A stretch of 64,000 nucleotides of DNA from Bacteroidota bacterium (GTDB lineage Bacteria > Bacteroidota > Bacteroidia > Chitinophagales > Chitinophagaceae), in contig JAEYQO010000083.1 of assembly GCA_023409975.1 (NCBI GenBank), positions 1 through 64,000 on the forward strand, read 5' to 3'. Position numbers and translations under genes: made by a program. Under the pieces are notes generated by a model that saw only the letters and a program-made list of their open reading frames with translations, ran no database searches and was not told the origin of the DNA. Below are positions 14,328-22,449 of this stretch, piece by piece. The stretch's first letter is position 1; each line of letters opens with the position of its first letter.

Positions 14328-15509
14328 ATGAAAGAAGTATATATCGTATCCGCTGTACGGACTCCTATGGGAAGCTGGGGGGGATCATTGAAGGATTTTT
14401 CGGCAACTAAACTAGGCTCAATTGCGATCAAAGGTGCTTTGGAGCGTGCGGGTGTTAGTCCGGATGCAGTTAATGAGGTATTGATGGGCTGTGTGTTGCA
14501 GGCTAATCTGGGTCAGGCCCCTGCCCGACAGGCTGCCCGTTTTGCCGGACTGCCTGATAATGTACCGGCCACTACCGTTAACAAGGTGTGTGCATCGGGC
14601 ATGAAAGCGATTATGCTGGGCGCACAATCGATCATGCTGGGTGATAATGATGTGGTCGTTGCCGGGGGAATGGAGAGCATGAGCAACGTTCCCTTCTACA
14701 GCGATAGTTTGCGCTGGGGTAATAAATACGGCAATGCTACGCTGATTGATGGTCTTGCTAAAGATGGTCTTACAGATGTATACCATAACTACGCTATGGG
14801 AAATGCTGCGGAGCTTTGTGCGAAGGAATGCAATTTCAGCCGTGAGGATCAGGATGCTTTTGCTATCGAAAGCTATCAGCGGAGTCAGGCAGCCTGGAAT
14901 GAAGGTCGCTTTAACAATGAGATTGTCCCTGTTGAGATTCCTCAGAGAAAAGGAGATCCGGTTAAATTCGACCGTGATGAAGAGCCCTGGAACGTAAAGT
15001 TTGACAAGATTCCCGGACTGCGACCAGCATTTGTGAAGGACGGTACGGTAACTGCCGCCAATGCTTCGACCATGAACGATGGTGCTGCTGCGGTGGTACT
15101 GATGAGCAAGGAAAAAGCCGAGGCATTGGGTATTCAGCCTATTGCTAAAATCAGAGGTTATGCTGATGCAGAACAAGCACCTGAGTGGTTTACTACTTCT
15201 CCTTCATTTGCAGTTCCCAAGGCTGTTGAAAAGGCGGGACTGAAGATGGAAGAGGTGGAATATTTTGAGTTGAATGAGGCATTCAGTGTGGTCGGTCTGG
15301 TGAACATCCAGAAGATGGGACTCAAGCCTGAGCAGGTGAATGTTAATGGTGGTGCCGTATCACTGGGTCATCCACTGGGCTGCAGTGGGGCCAGGATCAT
15401 TGTCACACTGCTTAATGTGCTGCAACAAAAAGGCGCTAAGCTGGGAGCCGCTGGTATTTGTAACGGCGGTGGCGGTGCGAGCGCGATGGTGATAGAGGCA
15501 GTGGGTTAA
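14328..15509 (+). CDS. Acetyl-CoA C-acyltransferase (thiolase)
   Basis: A 393-residue thiolase of normal length. Catalytic Cys88 lies in NKVCASGMKA, and the C-terminal active-site blocks NGGAVSLGHPLGCSGAR and CNGGGGASAM hold the His and second Cys. It condenses two acetyl-CoA to acetoacetyl-CoA or cleaves 3-ketoacyl-CoA. N-terminus VYIVSAVRTPMGSWGG resembles acetyl-CoA acetyltransferases. It stands alone, with its own -7 box and terminator and no neighbouring beta-oxidation genes, which fits a biosynthetic or short-chain role but does not prove it. Confidence 0.92.
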   Translation: MKEVYIVSAVRTPMGSWGGSLKDFSATKLGSIAIKGALERAGVSPDAVNEVLMGCVLQANLGQAPARQAARFAGLPDNVPATTVNKVCASGMKAIMLGAQSIMLGDNDVVVAGGMESMSNVPFYSDSLRWGNKYGNATLIDGLAKDGLTDVYHNYAMGNAAELCAKECNFSREDQDAFAIESYQRSQAAWNEGRFNNEIVPVEIPQRKGDPVKFDRDEEPWNVKFDKIPGLRPAFVKDGTVTAANASTMNDGAAAVVLMSKEKAEALGIQPIAKIRGYADAEQAPEWFTTSPSFAVPKAVEKAGLKMEEVEYFELNEAFSVVGLVNIQKMGLKPEQVNVNGGAVSLGHPLGCSGARIIVTLLNVLQQKGAKLGAAGICNGGGGASAMVIEAVG

Positions 15510-15593
15510 TGGTCAGTTATTAGTGGTAAGCCCCTGCCTTTTGGCATTTAGTGCTTGACTTACTAGCATGAATAAAATCGACGTATTTAGAGA

Positions 15594-15624
15594 AAGTCTG
15601 TTCCTGAGGGAGCAGGCTTTTTTT
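15594..15624 (+). terminator. Terminator of the thiolase gene
   Basis: AAGTCTGTTCC (15594-15604) pairs over 11 positions (two wobble) with GGAGCAGGCTT (15609-15619), loop TGAG, followed by a T run. The remainder of the gap up to 15876 holds no recognisable gene or RNA. A TTAATGG heptamer spans the thiolase stop codon at 15506-15512. Confidence 0.85.
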
Positions 15625-15876
15625 CTATGGGCGGTGACTATGCGTCAAAGCAATTCTTCTCACGGTTGTTTACCTGTGTAAGCTTACCCTATACCTGTCC
15701 AAATAAAAAGTATAGTTTTATTTTTTTCATGGGCTTTGGGATACATGATCCAGGCATTTGAAATTTAATTAATTACCGTCGACATCTCCTTATTAATTAC
15801 CAAACTCTAACCGTCAACTCTGCAAAAGGCTAAGGCATTATTGAAAAACGAGAGCTGACGGATCAATCCATTTCCC

Positions 15877-18800
15877 TTATAGTTTGACAAGCCTCTCTTT
15901 ATGATAAAGAATCCCTTGTTGATCATAAAGACAAAACAGGTAGACGCCACGGTATAAATGCGAAATCGATATCAGGTCTGTCCGTTCTGCCTCCAAGACA
16001 AGTTTGCCAGATGCATCGAACACTCTGATAAATTGTGGGATTTCCCCCAGTATCATTACTTTATCATTAGAAGGATTGGGCACTAGTTTTGGCTTATTAG
16101 CAGGCAGCATCACAAAATTTGAACTAACTTTAGAATAAGCCGTAACCTTAGCCATAGGGTTGCAAATAGTGGGTAGATCAATTTCAATTTTATAACGCTT
16201 ATTCCCCGGGGGTGGATTTAAGTCGCTATAAGAGGTTACTACATTTGGCACCTCGGCTATCGGTATAAAATTTCCCTGATTCACACTCCTTAAGATATAA
16301 TGCCGCTGGTACTCCGCCCCTTCGTAACTGTTCCAGATCAGGTTGATTTCGCCGTTCAATCCGAGATTCGCACTCAAATGAATCGTTTTGTGTCTGTTGC
16401 TAATATCAGATTCGTTTCCACAACTATCTACTTCACTGATTGCGTAACTGTAACTTTGCTGCTGAGGTGTCGACGAGGTGTCTATAAATGTGCTCATATA
16501 ATGACGGGGAACAACATCTAATAATACCATTTGACCTGACGCATCCAGTCTGAATACTTTATAGTACTTAGCTTGAACAAACCCAGTCTTTTCCCAGACA
16601 ACCTGATTCTTCCCAGAAATTGAATCTACGGTAACAGCACACACCTGCACTATCGGATCTGAGGGTTCAGTAGTGGTCATGGAATCGATATGAAACGTTG
16701 CAGTAGTAGTACACCCTATCTGATCAAAGACTGTAACGGTGTAATACCCTCCTGGCATGTTTAAGAGTGTGTCACCTGTAAAAGGCAGATTGCTCCAGGA
16801 ATAAATGTATGGTGGGTTTCCACCGGAGGTTTGGATTCCTATACTCCCAACAAAAGGAACTCCAGTGCATGGGACAGGCGTGGTTGACCCTTGCACCTGC
16901 GGCTGCAGTTGTTGGGTTATTTGGATTGTGTCATAAATAGAACAGCCAACAGAATCTGTGACGGTAATCGTGTAGAACCCTGTGTCGAGGTTACTGACGT
17001 TTGGCGCATTGACCGCTAAACCACTCCAGGAATAATTGTAGGGTTGTATTCCGCCATTAACATTCACAGAAGCTTCAGCAACTGGGGCGCCCGTACAAGG
17101 CACCTGAGTCTTAAAGATTGAGCTGATTCGCGGTTTAGAGACTCTCACTTCCAATGGCTGAGAAAAAGCATTGGTGCAGGAATCAACCCACGCTACATAG
17201 CGGCCCGGTGTCTTTACAATTAGAGACGTACCTGTACTAATTATTGTATCGTCCTTTAACCATCTTACCAGAGATGACACTGGCGAATTTACGCTCAAAA
17301 TCACAGAGTCCCCTGCACAAAAATCCGTTGGACCATTGGAAATCACGACCGGAGGTGGATTTCTGCAATGGTTCAGGGTATATAAAAAGCCATCCCTTGG
17401 TGGGTCTGAACTATTCTTTGCAAACCCACCCACGTAAAACTTATTACCAAATGTAGCGCAGGACAGAAACTGGAAATCAGAGTGACTTGGCTCGTCTACG
17501 TAACTGGACCAGACACGTTGACCAGCAGTATCAAATTCAGCAATTAATCCGCAGGGTAAAGGACCTTGTTCCTTAAAAGCAAACGGAGTAGCTAAACCAG
17601 GAGAAGAGGAATGACCGACCACAAAAATGTTACCTTGCACATCGAGGCAAAGACTCGTTAACCAATCTCTGCCTGATCCTCCGAAATTCGTACTCCATAA
17701 ACGATTACCTGTTGTATCAAATCTTGCTACAAATCCATCTATTTTGCCGTTGAAGGCCATTTGGAAGGCTCCTGGTGTCCACAGTCCATTAGGATCTGAT
17801 GTTGTGCCACAGATTGAAAGTCTACCTGTAGAGTCAACTGCACAGGAAGTTATGCGACTCGAATCACCATAGTAGGTAGACCAATGCAACATCCCTGTCG
17901 TATCAAAACGTGTGATAAATCCACTTTGCCCAGTGTTTGGCATCTTTGAAGACTGAAAGGAGCCAGGAGTAGCTATGCCTGACAACGAATAAGTCGATCC
18001 TGTAGCATATAAAATTCCTTGCGAAGTTCCGAGCGAGAGAATTGAGTCGCCTTGTGGTCCGCCAACATAGGTCCCCCAAATTCTTGCACCATATTTATCA
18101 AATTTTACAATATACCCGTCGGTTACACCTGCAAAAGTAGACTGAGAACTCCCCGGTGTCGCAATTCCATCCGCCGAACTTGTGCTACCATACAAATATG
18201 GATTCCCCATCACATCAACAGCACAGCTCCCATTTTCATCACCCGATCCACCATAAAAAGTCGACCAAAGCGGAACCCCGCTGGGATCAAATTTTCTAAG
18301 AAACGCATCCTTTCCTCCTCCAATCGTCTGTTGATGAGCGCCAACCGTTGCGGTAAAATAGTTTCTCGGTTGACCTGCCATGTAAATATTGCCCTGCTGA
18401 TCCACAGAACTCGTTTCAATGAAATCACTAGTCGATATCGTATGCTGTACGACGCCATTGCTGTCTGAGATAAAAAGGTAAGCCTGAAAACTACTCGGAA
18501 TAGAGAGGCCGCCACTGGTATATGCGGACCGTATATAATACAACAATCCTGTAGGCCCTACAGTCAGATGATTAAACTTAACATAATTACTACCACCTAC
18601 TGTACCCCCTCCGCCCCACGTGTATGCGAATTCCTTAATCGTACTGAACATCACGAGTGGGTCAATGATTAAATCTAAACCTTTATTATAATCGTCGATA
18701 CTAAACGATAGTATGTTATTCTCCAGTTTCCATTCACCGTTTATGATTTCTCCTTGTTGATAAATCTCAGGTCGTGCCTCCTGCAAAGTTCCAACTGAGG

Positions 18801-19401
18801 TAGTTAAACTGACACTTCCATCTAACAGAACATTGATATTCACCGCGCCATTAACCAAGATTCTAATATTCCCAGGATCACCTCCCGGACGAACTATGAA
18901 ATCATACTTCAACAAACCCGCGCTGTGATAATATTTCAGATCGATATTTGGGTATATATTCTTATAAATTAGTTCCTGGAAATTACTTACGCCAAGAATT
19001 CCATCAGGACAATGGGCAAGGTAAAAATTCGAAAAAGCATTCTGTATCCCAGAAGGAATTAATGAAACATCCGGATTAGCACCCAGCCAGTTCATATCTA
19101 ATCTATGCGTGAGTACGGTCTGCGGAGGCAAGTCCCTCCCATCGAAAGTAGGTAAACCCATCGTTTCAGGGGATGAATTTTCAAATAGTTGATAGCTTAT
19201 TCCGTCCGCTTTAAAAAACGCAATATAGTTTTGCTGCCGGCTCAGAAACAGAATGTCATTGCGTGGCTTTCCGTTTTGATCTACTATTTGTCCCTTATTC
19301 TCTTCAAAGAATGAAACTTTCTGACGCTTCACCTCATCACCAAATGCCATAATAGGCAAACCCAAAATGGCATAAAACAAGACTTGATATATACTTTTCA
19401 T
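15877..19401 (-). CDS. Large SBBP-repeat/SprB-like surface protein with T9SS sorting domain
   Basis: An 1174-residue exported protein. After a signal peptide (MKSIYQVLFYAILGLPIMAF) comes a domain beginning VSFFEENKGQIVD, as in DUF7948-type proteins (residues ~28-250). SBBP-type beta-propeller repeats follow (~350-690), each with a GGSGDE/DVMGNPYLYGST pattern and a FDxxG strand. Then Ig-like/SprB-type repeats (GGIQPYNYSWSGL and GGNPPYIYSWSNL), a fibronectin-like segment and a C-terminal T9SS type A domain (LVPNPSNDKVMIL to YRGVYLFCL). It is probably a surface adhesin. The DNA is clearly more AT-rich than its neighbours. Confidence 0.85.
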   Translation of the reverse strand: MKSIYQVLFYAILGLPIMAFGDEVKRQKVSFFEENKGQIVDQNGKPRNDILFLSRQQNYIAFFKADGISYQLFENSSPETMGLPTFDGRDLPPQTVLTHRLDMNWLGANPDVSLIPSGIQNAFSNFYLAHCPDGILGVSNFQELIYKNIYPNIDLKYYHSAGLLKYDFIVRPGGDPGNIRILVNGAVNINVLLDGSVSLTTSVGTLQEARPEIYQQGEIINGEWKLENNILSFSIDDYNKGLDLIIDPLVMFSTIKEFAYTWGGGGTVGGSNYVKFNHLTVGPTGLLYYIRSAYTSGGLSIPSSFQAYLFISDSNGVVQHTISTSDFIETSSVDQQGNIYMAGQPRNYFTATVGAHQQTIGGGKDAFLRKFDPSGVPLWSTFYGGSGDENGSCAVDVMGNPYLYGSTSSADGIATPGSSQSTFAGVTDGYIVKFDKYGARIWGTYVGGPQGDSILSLGTSQGILYATGSTYSLSGIATPGSFQSSKMPNTGQSGFITRFDTTGMLHWSTYYGDSSRITSCAVDSTGRLSICGTTSDPNGLWTPGAFQMAFNGKIDGFVARFDTTGNRLWSTNFGGSGRDWLTSLCLDVQGNIFVVGHSSSPGLATPFAFKEQGPLPCGLIAEFDTAGQRVWSSYVDEPSHSDFQFLSCATFGNKFYVGGFAKNSSDPPRDGFLYTLNHCRNPPPVVISNGPTDFCAGDSVILSVNSPVSSLVRWLKDDTIISTGTSLIVKTPGRYVAWVDSCTNAFSQPLEVRVSKPRISSIFKTQVPCTGAPVAEASVNVNGGIQPYNYSWSGLAVNAPNVSNLDTGFYTITVTDSVGCSIYDTIQITQQLQPQVQGSTTPVPCTGVPFVGSIGIQTSGGNPPYIYSWSNLPFTGDTLLNMPGGYYTVTVFDQIGCTTTATFHIDSMTTTEPSDPIVQVCAVTVDSISGKNQVVWEKTGFVQAKYYKVFRLDASGQMVLLDVVPRHYMSTFIDTSSTPQQQSYSYAISEVDSCGNESDISNRHKTIHLSANLGLNGEINLIWNSYEGAEYQRHYILRSVNQGNFIPIAEVPNVVTSYSDLNPPPGNKRYKIEIDLPTICNPMAKVTAYSKVSSNFVMLPANKPKLVPNPSNDKVMILGEIPQFIRVFDASGKLVLEAERTDLISISHLYRGVYLFCLYDQQGILYHKERLVKL

Positions 19402-19419
19402 TTAGCCGGGTTTGATGAT

Positions 19420-19427
19420 CAAATATA
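19420..19427 (-). promoter_or_regulatory. -7 promoter box of the SBBP-repeat gene
   Basis: CAAATATA on the plus strand is TATATTTG on the minus strand, an exact TAnnTTTG match, 19 bases before the ATG at 19401. Confidence 0.45.
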
Positions 19428-19563
19428 TTAATAAATTTCGATTTTTTAACCATAGCTGGCAAACCAGAACCCACTACCATTTTTATCGATCAAGATACCC
19501 GCCTACTGAACTCCTGGGCTACCCTACTTCGTTTATTCTTTTAGCAAATCAAACGTTCCGCCT

Positions 19564-19679
19564 CACTCAGTCATCCGTAACCCCTCCGTTATTCCTCCCC
19601 TATACCTGGTTTACTACTCCACCGGACCTCCTCCGCCTCTGGACCGCGTCATTACCGTTCACACGGATTTTTTTATTAT
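19564..19679 (+). repeat. Dispersed ~117-bp element, copy A
   Basis: Aligned by eye with the reverse complement of 43916-44032. Strongest shared blocks: CACTCAGTC at the left, then TTTAC, ACCGG, CCGCCTC, GACCGCGTC, TTACCGTTCACACGGATTTT and ATTAT at the right. CCGTTCACACGG can form a small hairpin before a T run. No ORF is shared between the copies. Confidence 0.8.
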
Positions 19680-19848
19680 CTGTTTTCAGGAAAGTCAGGA
19701 GTCAGTGTAGGAGTCGACAGTCCCCATGACTATCAATTCCAAGTACACTGCACAAGGGGGGATTCCGCACACTCGAATCGAGGCAGACTCAATACGTTTT
19801 GACTGAAGCATTTCGCCTCAGCTTTGCTGCTGGGGAAGGTTGCGAAGG

Positions 19849-21243
19849 TTATTTGTGCTTAGCCAGATACGGGTTCCAGTCCAGGAATACACTGCAGGAG
19901 CTATACTCCGGATCGATCTTGATGTAATAGTTTGGCAGTCTGTCGCGCAGCCATTGCTCTATTCTCTTAGCCTGTTTCTGCGAAAGCGCTATCTGCTGGA
20001 TTCTGCTGTAGTCATCACGCATATTGGCTTTATGAGGTTCTGTGCGGTTTCTAAGGTAGACAATCCGGGTAGACTGCTCACCTCTTTCCGTGATGAACAT
20101 CTGTGGCTGCGAGAATGAACCCGGCTTCAGCGTGTCCAGCATCAGTGCCATAGCCGGGTCTAGCTCACTGATCTCCAGTTGGGAAGAACCTGTGCGCGGA
20201 TCGTTCAACATACCACCAGTCATTTTTGCTGCTTCTTCTGTTGAAAACTTTCCGACCGCTTCGGGGAAGGTGATACTTCCTGCTACGAGCAGAGAACGAA
20301 CGCTGTCCAGCTTTTCCATTGCCTTTTTGAAATCGGCTGAGGTACGTTCTGGTCGCACGAGGATGTGCCGCAGGTCGGCGACATCGCCCTTACGCTGGAT
20401 CATTTGAATGATATGGTAGCCGAACTGGGTTTTCACCACAGGTGAAACTTCACCCGGCTGAAGTTTGAAAGCGGCTACAACAAACTCTGGCGCCCAACCA
20501 CCATTCCTGGTTACTTCCTGGTAGCGACCACCATTATCCCGGCTTCCTGGGTCGTCGCTGTAGATACCGGCCAGTACTTCAAAGCTTTTCCCGTCATTGA
20601 CGATCTGATTGCGTATGTCTTCAATTTTCTTTCTGGCATATTCATCCAGTTCCGGACTTATCGGAGGATCGATGACAATCTGACCAACTTCTACAGTTGC
20701 GGGGAAGAAGGGCAGGCTGTCCTGAGGGATGCTGTTGTAAAAAGCCTGTACTTCTGCGGGGGTCACCTTTACGTTTTCCAGAATCTTTCCCTGCATTCTA
20801 TCTGCAAGAAGTTGCTCCCTAAATGTTTCACGATGCTCTTCCTTCAGTTGGTAGATTGTTTTGCCTGCGATCTCTTCCAGGCGTTCACGGGAACCGTATT
20901 GACGGATGAACTGGCGGATCCGGTTGTCGATCGTTCCTTCAACATCTTCTGCGGAAACCGGAATACTGTCCCTCTCAGCCTGCTCTACGAGGAGTTTCTG
21001 AATAATCATTTGCTGCAGGATATTACAGCGAAAGCTATCTGGTGCTGAGGGATCCTGCGACTGAAGTTGCGCAAACTGGCCTTCCAGTTCTGATTGCAGT
21101 ATGATCCTGTTTTTTCCAACAACCGCTACTATTTTGTCCAACACAGTGCCGTTTTGGGCGGAAACCTGTACAGAGGGTGTCACAAGGGCTAAAGCGAAAC
21201 AAATATGGAGGAGGGCAATGATTGCCTTCTTGGTACGCATCAT
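19849..21243 (-). CDS. SurA-like peptidylprolyl isomerase/chaperone
   Basis: A 464-residue periplasmic protein: signal sequence to about residue 29, an N-terminal chaperone module with DKIVAVVGKNRIILQSELE (~32-50) and two parvulin (PpiC) domains, about 180-280 and 285-385. The first contains YSDDPGSRDNGGRY and FGYHIIQMI; the second begins ADLRHILVRP but has a weaker signature. By family it guides outer-membrane beta-barrels through the periplasm. A -7 box lies just upstream and the TPR gene at 21335 is 91 bases further, so each may have its own transcript. Confidence 0.88.
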   Translation of the reverse strand: MMRTKKAIIALLHICFALALVTPSVQVSAQNGTVLDKIVAVVGKNRIILQSELEGQFAQLQSQDPSAPDSFRCNILQQMIIQKLLVEQAERDSIPVSAEDVEGTIDNRIRQFIRQYGSRERLEEIAGKTIYQLKEEHRETFREQLLADRMQGKILENVKVTPAEVQAFYNSIPQDSLPFFPATVEVGQIVIDPPISPELDEYARKKIEDIRNQIVNDGKSFEVLAGIYSDDPGSRDNGGRYQEVTRNGGWAPEFVVAAFKLQPGEVSPVVKTQFGYHIIQMIQRKGDVADLRHILVRPERTSADFKKAMEKLDSVRSLLVAGSITFPEAVGKFSTEEAAKMTGGMLNDPRTGSSQLEISELDPAMALMLDTLKPGSFSQPQMFITERGEQSTRIVYLRNRTEPHKANMRDDYSRIQQIALSQKQAKRIEQWLRDRLPNYYIKIDPEYSSCSVFLDWNPYLAKHK

Positions 21244-21260
21244 AAAGAGTAAATGTTGGG

Positions 21261-21268
21261 CAAAAGTA
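21261..21268 (-). promoter_or_regulatory. -7 promoter box of the SurA-like gene
   Basis: CAAAAGTA (plus strand) gives TACTTTTG on the minus strand, an exact TAnnTTTG box, about 18 bases before the start codon. Confidence 0.45.
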
Positions 21269-21334
21269 GCTTTTTTGAAGCCTTGTCGGGGAATGGTTGA
21301 ATTTTTTAACTTATGTTGAACGCCTGAGGCTTCG

Positions 21335-22411
21335 TTAGCGACGTTTCCCGGAGGGGAATAGTGTCTTTAAATCTTTTGAGTTATAGAAATCCGTACCTCT
21401 GGGCTGAAGTTTATTGGCTGCTGCCCATGCTTCAAAAGCCGGCAAGGCAGAGGGATGAAATTTCTTCCAGCTCTCGAATTGAGCCTCGTGTTCGACCTGT
21501 CCAAAAAGCCATTGATTGTACGCGTCAAAATGACCGTTCTGCAGCATCAGATCATGCAGACCGAATAGTGAGTAGGGGTATTTTTCGTCGTAATTATCGA
21601 GCCAGGAAATCATGAAGCGCGTGCGCAGCATGATCAGATTTTCTGTGGTGATCCCATCGCTGACAACAGGGGACAATCTCTGGAAGGTAAGAAGAACCGC
21701 ATCTTCGAAAGATGCCGGATTTGCGAGTCGCCGTAATTCTTCCTGACTCAGAGCGGCCAATTGTTTGAAGAGCTTATCGTAAGACTCCATCATGAGTTTT
21801 CTGACTTCCGTGCTTCTGTTTGTGAACCGTTCGAGATTGACGAACTGTTCCCCGTAGAGCAGAGTCCAGACTGGTTTTCCCGCCTGCGCGTAGGCGGTAG
21901 CAGCTTTGTAGTAATTAAGGTGGTAGCCTGGTTCATTTTCGATACCTGAAAGCCAGGCAGCGAGTGCTTCCTTTGAATCATTTTGAGATTCATGCAAATT
22001 GCCCAGTTCATACCAGAGCTGGCCGGAACGTGAGAATTGACCTAGTCCTTCTTCCAGCGTTGACTTTGCTTTTCTGGCGTTGCCGGTACCCTTCAGGGCA
22101 ATGGCAGCAATCTGGTAGGACTGTTCGTCTGCCCTACCCTGCTGCATGACATAGTTGATGGCTTCCAGTGCTTCTTTATGCTTACCGGAGATATTCAGAG
22201 CATGAGCGAGGTCTTTATAAAGGACAGGCTTTGCTGGTTCGAGCTGGATAGACTGTCGCAAGAGCTGAATTGCCTGTGGTACCGCCCCTTTGGAGAGATA
22301 TTCTTTCGCCTGCCGGTACATTTGTTCTACTTCCGGTGAGGACCATTCCTGAGCACGGATCCCTGAAACCGCACATAAAAACAACAATAAAAGAACACTC
22401 CGTTTCTTCAT
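21335..22411 (-). CDS. Exported tetratricopeptide-repeat protein
   Basis: A 358-residue protein with a signal peptide (MKKRSVLLLLFLCAVSGIRA) and about four to five TPR units between residues 28 and 180: AKEYLSKGAVPQAIQLLRQS, LAHALNISGKHKEALEAI and LGNLHESQNDSKEALAAW. The second half is alpha-helical without a recognised domain. TPR units usually mediate protein contacts; a link to the neighbouring SurA-like chaperone and envelope assembly is possible but inferred only from position. A near-consensus -7 box (one mismatch) lies upstream. Confidence 0.78.
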   Translation of the reverse strand: MKKRSVLLLLFLCAVSGIRAQEWSSPEVEQMYRQAKEYLSKGAVPQAIQLLRQSIQLEPAKPVLYKDLAHALNISGKHKEALEAINYVMQQGRADEQSYQIAAIALKGTGNARKAKSTLEEGLGQFSRSGQLWYELGNLHESQNDSKEALAAWLSGIENEPGYHLNYYKAATAYAQAGKPVWTLLYGEQFVNLERFTNRSTEVRKLMMESYDKLFKQLAALSQEELRRLANPASFEDAVLLTFQRLSPVVSDGITTENLIMLRTRFMISWLDNYDEKYPYSLFGLHDLMLQNGHFDAYNQWLFGQVEHEAQFESWKKFHPSALPAFEAWAAANKLQPRGTDFYNSKDLKTLFPSGKRR

Positions 22412-22449
22412 AGGGCTTCGAAATTAGAGAAAATTGGGGATGCGATGAT

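Larger units (their letters stand above)
19402..19848. other. 447-base gap without a convincing gene
   Basis: Holds the -7 box of the SBBP-repeat gene at 19420 and one copy of an inverted dispersed element at 19564-19679. The 105-codon frame at 19412 lacks any coding signature. No tRNA-like fold was recognised. Confidence 0.6.

Noticed and set aside
14418..15176. 252-codon minus-strand frame inside the thiolase gene
   Set aside because: It is antisense to a canonical thiolase; the translation is irregular and has no recognisable domain.
19412..19729. 105-codon plus-strand frame upstream of the SBBP-repeat gene
   Set aside because: Rich in Arg, Thr, Pro and Phe in a random manner, and it runs through the dispersed 117-bp element whose second copy does not keep the frame.
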